Assembly: GCA_945947045.1 (NCBI GenBank)
Contig: CAMEXG010000117.1
Location: 1 to 6,690 of the forward strand
Reading direction: 5' to 3'
From: an uncultured Spirochaetales bacterium
GTDB taxonomy: Bacteria; Spirochaetota; Spirochaetia; Sphaerochaetales; Sphaerochaetaceae
DNA: 6,690 nt
In this document: one piece after another, positions 5,797-6,690 of the stretch
Numbering within the stretch: the stretch's first letter is position 1
Layout of the letters: each line of letters begins with the position of its first letter
Made by a program: the position numbers and the translations under genes
Notes under the pieces: model-generated
Seen by the model: the letters and a program-made list of their open reading frames with translations, nothing else
Databases searched by the model: none
Told to the model about the DNA's origin: nothing

Positions 5797-5829
5797 GAAT
5801 CCCCTTCTTTTGAAGGGGATTTCTTTATA
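5797..5829 (+). terminator. Rho-independent terminator of glnS
   Basis: AATCCCCTTC (5799-5808) pairs perfectly with GAAGGGGATT (5813-5822) around a TTTT loop, and TTTCTTTAT follows. It starts 18 bases after the glnS stop. It should isolate glnS from the decayed gene downstream. Confidence 0.92.
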
Positions 5830-5855
5830 TCAAAAAGACTTAAACATATTAGGTT

Positions 5856-5919
5856 ATAATAATTAGTCTCCTTGACAAATCATAAAAATGTTTCGTAATT
5901 ACAAAAAGGAGACAATAAG
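5856..5919 (+). promoter_or_regulatory. Leader of the GyrI-like gene: promoter and inverted repeat over the Shine-Dalgarno
   Basis: A perfect TATAAT (5856-5861) predicts initiation near 5867-5868 but has no good -35. GTCTCCTT (5867-5874) is the exact reverse complement of AAGGAGAC (5906-5913), an 8-bp stem with a 31-base loop. The right arm carries the Shine-Dalgarno AAGGAG, eight bases before the former start at 5920. An RNA starting at 5867-5868 would place the masking arm at its very 5' end. A competing perfect -35, TTGACA (5873-5878), with a poor -10 (TAATTA, 5896-5901), would give a shorter RNA without the left arm, in which case the repeat would be a DNA site. Confidence 0.45.
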
Positions 5920-6416
5920 ATAAAATTCGAGAACAAGCATCTAAAAGAGATGACATTCATCGGTTTTTACACGGAGATCAAGATGAATGAAGGATATGAA
6001 AAGTGCCCGAATTCTGGGACAAGGAATACGCTGAAAAGTACAGTGGCCTTTTCTCTACAATGACACCGGTCGATGAAGATGGCGATACTGGAAAATGGTA
6101 TAGGAATGTATGCCCTTTACATCGATAGTAACGCTCAGTTTCAATACTGAGCGCAGGTTAATACAAGGGAGGAAAAATTCCCGAGGGTTTCTCTTTGTAT
6201 ACATTTCCGGAAAGTGAATGGGCGCTCTTTTCAACAAAAGGCCCCATACCCTCTTCTATTCAAGAGCTGAACACTTATATTTGGGAAGAATGGATGGAGA
6301 CAGAAGGAAAGGAGAAGGGAGCAAAAGTAAACGCAACTATAGAAGTATATAGTGCTGGTAATCCTAGAAGTCCTGAATATGAATCGGGAATATGGATTCC
6401 TGTGAAAACTAATTAG
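5920..6416 (+). pseudogene. GyrI-like / AraC-type effector-binding domain protein, multiply broken
   Basis: Reconstruction gives a stand-alone GyrI-like small-molecule-binding protein of about 165 codons. Lesions in order: the start is ATA at 5920, eight bases after AAGGAG, where ATG is expected (ATA-AAA-TTC reads (M)KFENKHLKEMTFIGFYTEI). One base is lost near 6007-6009, after EGYEKC, with frame 3 resuming at EFWDKEYAEKYSGLFSTM. One A is gained (or two lost) near 6092-6095, before NGIGMYALYIDSNAQFQY in frame 1. One base is lost at 6148-6150. An in-frame TAA stands at 6159-6161 between SAG and YKGGKIPEGFSLYTFPESEW. The last part, from TKGPIPSSIQELNTYIWEEW to ATIEVYSAG and GIWIPVKTN, is open to the TAG at 6414-6416. 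The YTFP and WALFSTKGP strands, the EVWxEW-like helix and the IEVYSAG/GIWIPVK ending are hallmarks of this fold. No DNA-binding domain is encoded. The in-frame ATG at 5950 could not rescue it. Confidence 0.85.
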
Positions 6417-6439
6417 TTTGTTTCCATTAAACAAGTTAA
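6413..6439. other. Hairpin at the end of the GyrI-like pseudogene
   Basis: TTAGTTTGTTT (6413-6423) can pair with AAACAAGTTAA (6429-6439) around CCATT, eleven pairs including two G-U, overlapping the stop codon. No T-run follows on the plus strand, so its role as a terminator is doubtful. The rest of the gap to 6533 holds only the next promoter. Confidence 0.3.
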
Positions 6440-6479
6440 ACATAATATGTGACTATTAGTTGATTTATAATTTACCCTA

Positions 6480-6525
6480 TTGACATTTTTTGAACATAAG
6501 TTTTTGAATTACTGAAACCAAAGGA
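6480..6525 (+). promoter_or_regulatory. Promoter and ribosome-binding site of the membrane-protein gene
   Basis: A perfect -35, TTGACA (6480-6485), is followed after 18 bases by TTGAAT (6504-6509, four of six to TATAAT). Initiation near 6516 gives a leader of about 18 bases. AAAGGA (6520-6525) lies eight bases before the ATG at 6534. The sequence AATAAGATGAAA here closely parallels AATAAGATAAAA at the GyrI-like gene, supporting the view that the ATA there was once ATG. Confidence 0.5.
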
Positions 6526-6533
6526 AAAATAAG

Positions 6534-6690
6534 ATGAAAAGTAGATTTAAGCCAACAAGAATAGCACTTATGTTTTGGACATTTTTATAGGAGTCGGAGC
6601 ATTATGGGGAAGCATGGCTATGTTCCTATCCCCAAACGGATCAATACTAAGAATGGAAGGTCTACTCCCTTATTTCAGCGTATTGCCTTT
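6534..6690 (+). pseudogene. Start of a small membrane protein with an early frameshift (partial)
   Basis: Translation from ATG at 6534 gives MKSRFKPTRIALMFWTFL and then TAG at 6588-6590. Restoring one T in the T-run at 6582-6586 continues in frame 2 as FIGVGALWGSMAMFLSPNGS and LPYFSVLP to the window edge. The joined product has a positively charged N-terminus and a transmembrane segment at about residues 10-32 that is continuous across the join, which strongly supports a one-base deletion. It resembles small multi-spanning membrane proteins of unknown function found in gut bacteria. I do not assign a family. The remainder lies outside the window. A -1 ribosomal slip on the T-run (ATTTTTA, one base off the classic UUUUUUA site) is a less likely alternative. 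Confidence 0.6.

Noticed and set aside
6148..6150. TGA as a selenocysteine codon in the GyrI-like gene
   Set aside because: The reading frame must change at this point, and other lesions flank it. No Sec function is known in this family.
6055..6443. Minus-strand frames of 60 and 70 codons over the GyrI-like pseudogene
   Set aside because: They are antisense to readable GyrI-like sequence and have no start signals.
1836..6461. ACTATTAGTT occurring at 1836-1845 and 6452-6461 as a shared regulatory element
   Set aside because: A ten-base match in AT-rich intergenic DNA is expected by chance, and the two sites have no common position relative to genes.
1..6690. CRISPR array, tRNA, transposon ends or a defence operon
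   Set aside because: No regularly spaced repeats, cloverleaf, transposase, terminal inverted repeats or defence-family proteins could be read in any frame.

Overview
The window is AT-rich bacterial DNA with genes on both strands, short intergenic gaps, pyrimidine-rich coding strands and heavy AGA/AGG use for arginine. Gene content (a GlnRS, an E2-like acyltransferase homologue, a GGGQQ-type methyltransferase, a GyrI-like protein) suits a host-associated anaerobe. I lean to Spirochaetota, with Clostridia as the alternative, but no phylogenetic marker here settles it. There is no CRISPR array, tRNA, rRNA, insertion sequence or phage gene.

Layout, left to right. (1) The end of an unrecognised gene (1-90), then an intact SAM-dependent methyltransferase (100-867). 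(2) A short-chain dehydrogenase/reductase at 959-1715, broken by two frameshifts and a nonsense codon but reconstructable to 252 codons, closed by a strong hairpin terminator (about 1729-1775) that also faces the next, convergent gene. (3) A divergent pair: a short PfkB-like protein on the minus strand (1861-2478) and an unrecognised 140-residue protein on the plus strand (2542-2964). Their promoters overlap back to back. (4) A minus-strand 2-oxoacid-dehydrogenase-type acyltransferase homologue (2965-3813) whose stop codon abuts that of the 140-residue gene. (5) An AT-rich gap, then intact glnS (4086-5780) with a clear terminator. (6) A GyrI-like/AraC effector-binding gene (5920-6416) with a lost start codon, three frameshifts and a nonsense codon. 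(7) The start of a small membrane protein (6534 onward), frameshifted after about 17 codons and running off the window.

Two themes stand out. First, about nine lesions fall in about 1.4 kb (three genes), while about 4.35 kb of neighbouring coding sequence has none. That looks like real gene decay of dispensable functions around an essential gene rather than uniform sequencing error. Second, there seem to be two translation-initiation styles. The methyltransferase, PfkB-like, 140-residue and acyltransferase-like genes have a -10-like box 6-7 nt before the ATG and no Shine-Dalgarno sequence, which predicts leaderless mRNAs. glnS and the three broken genes have ordinary Shine-Dalgarno leaders. 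In two of the broken genes the Shine-Dalgarno lies in the right arm of an inverted repeat whose left arm could mask it.

The genes do not form one pathway and I see no new multi-gene defence or metabolic system. The most testable points are the leaderless promoter architecture, the masked ribosome-binding sites, the half-length PfkB protein, and the acyltransferase homologue with Glu in place of the catalytic His.
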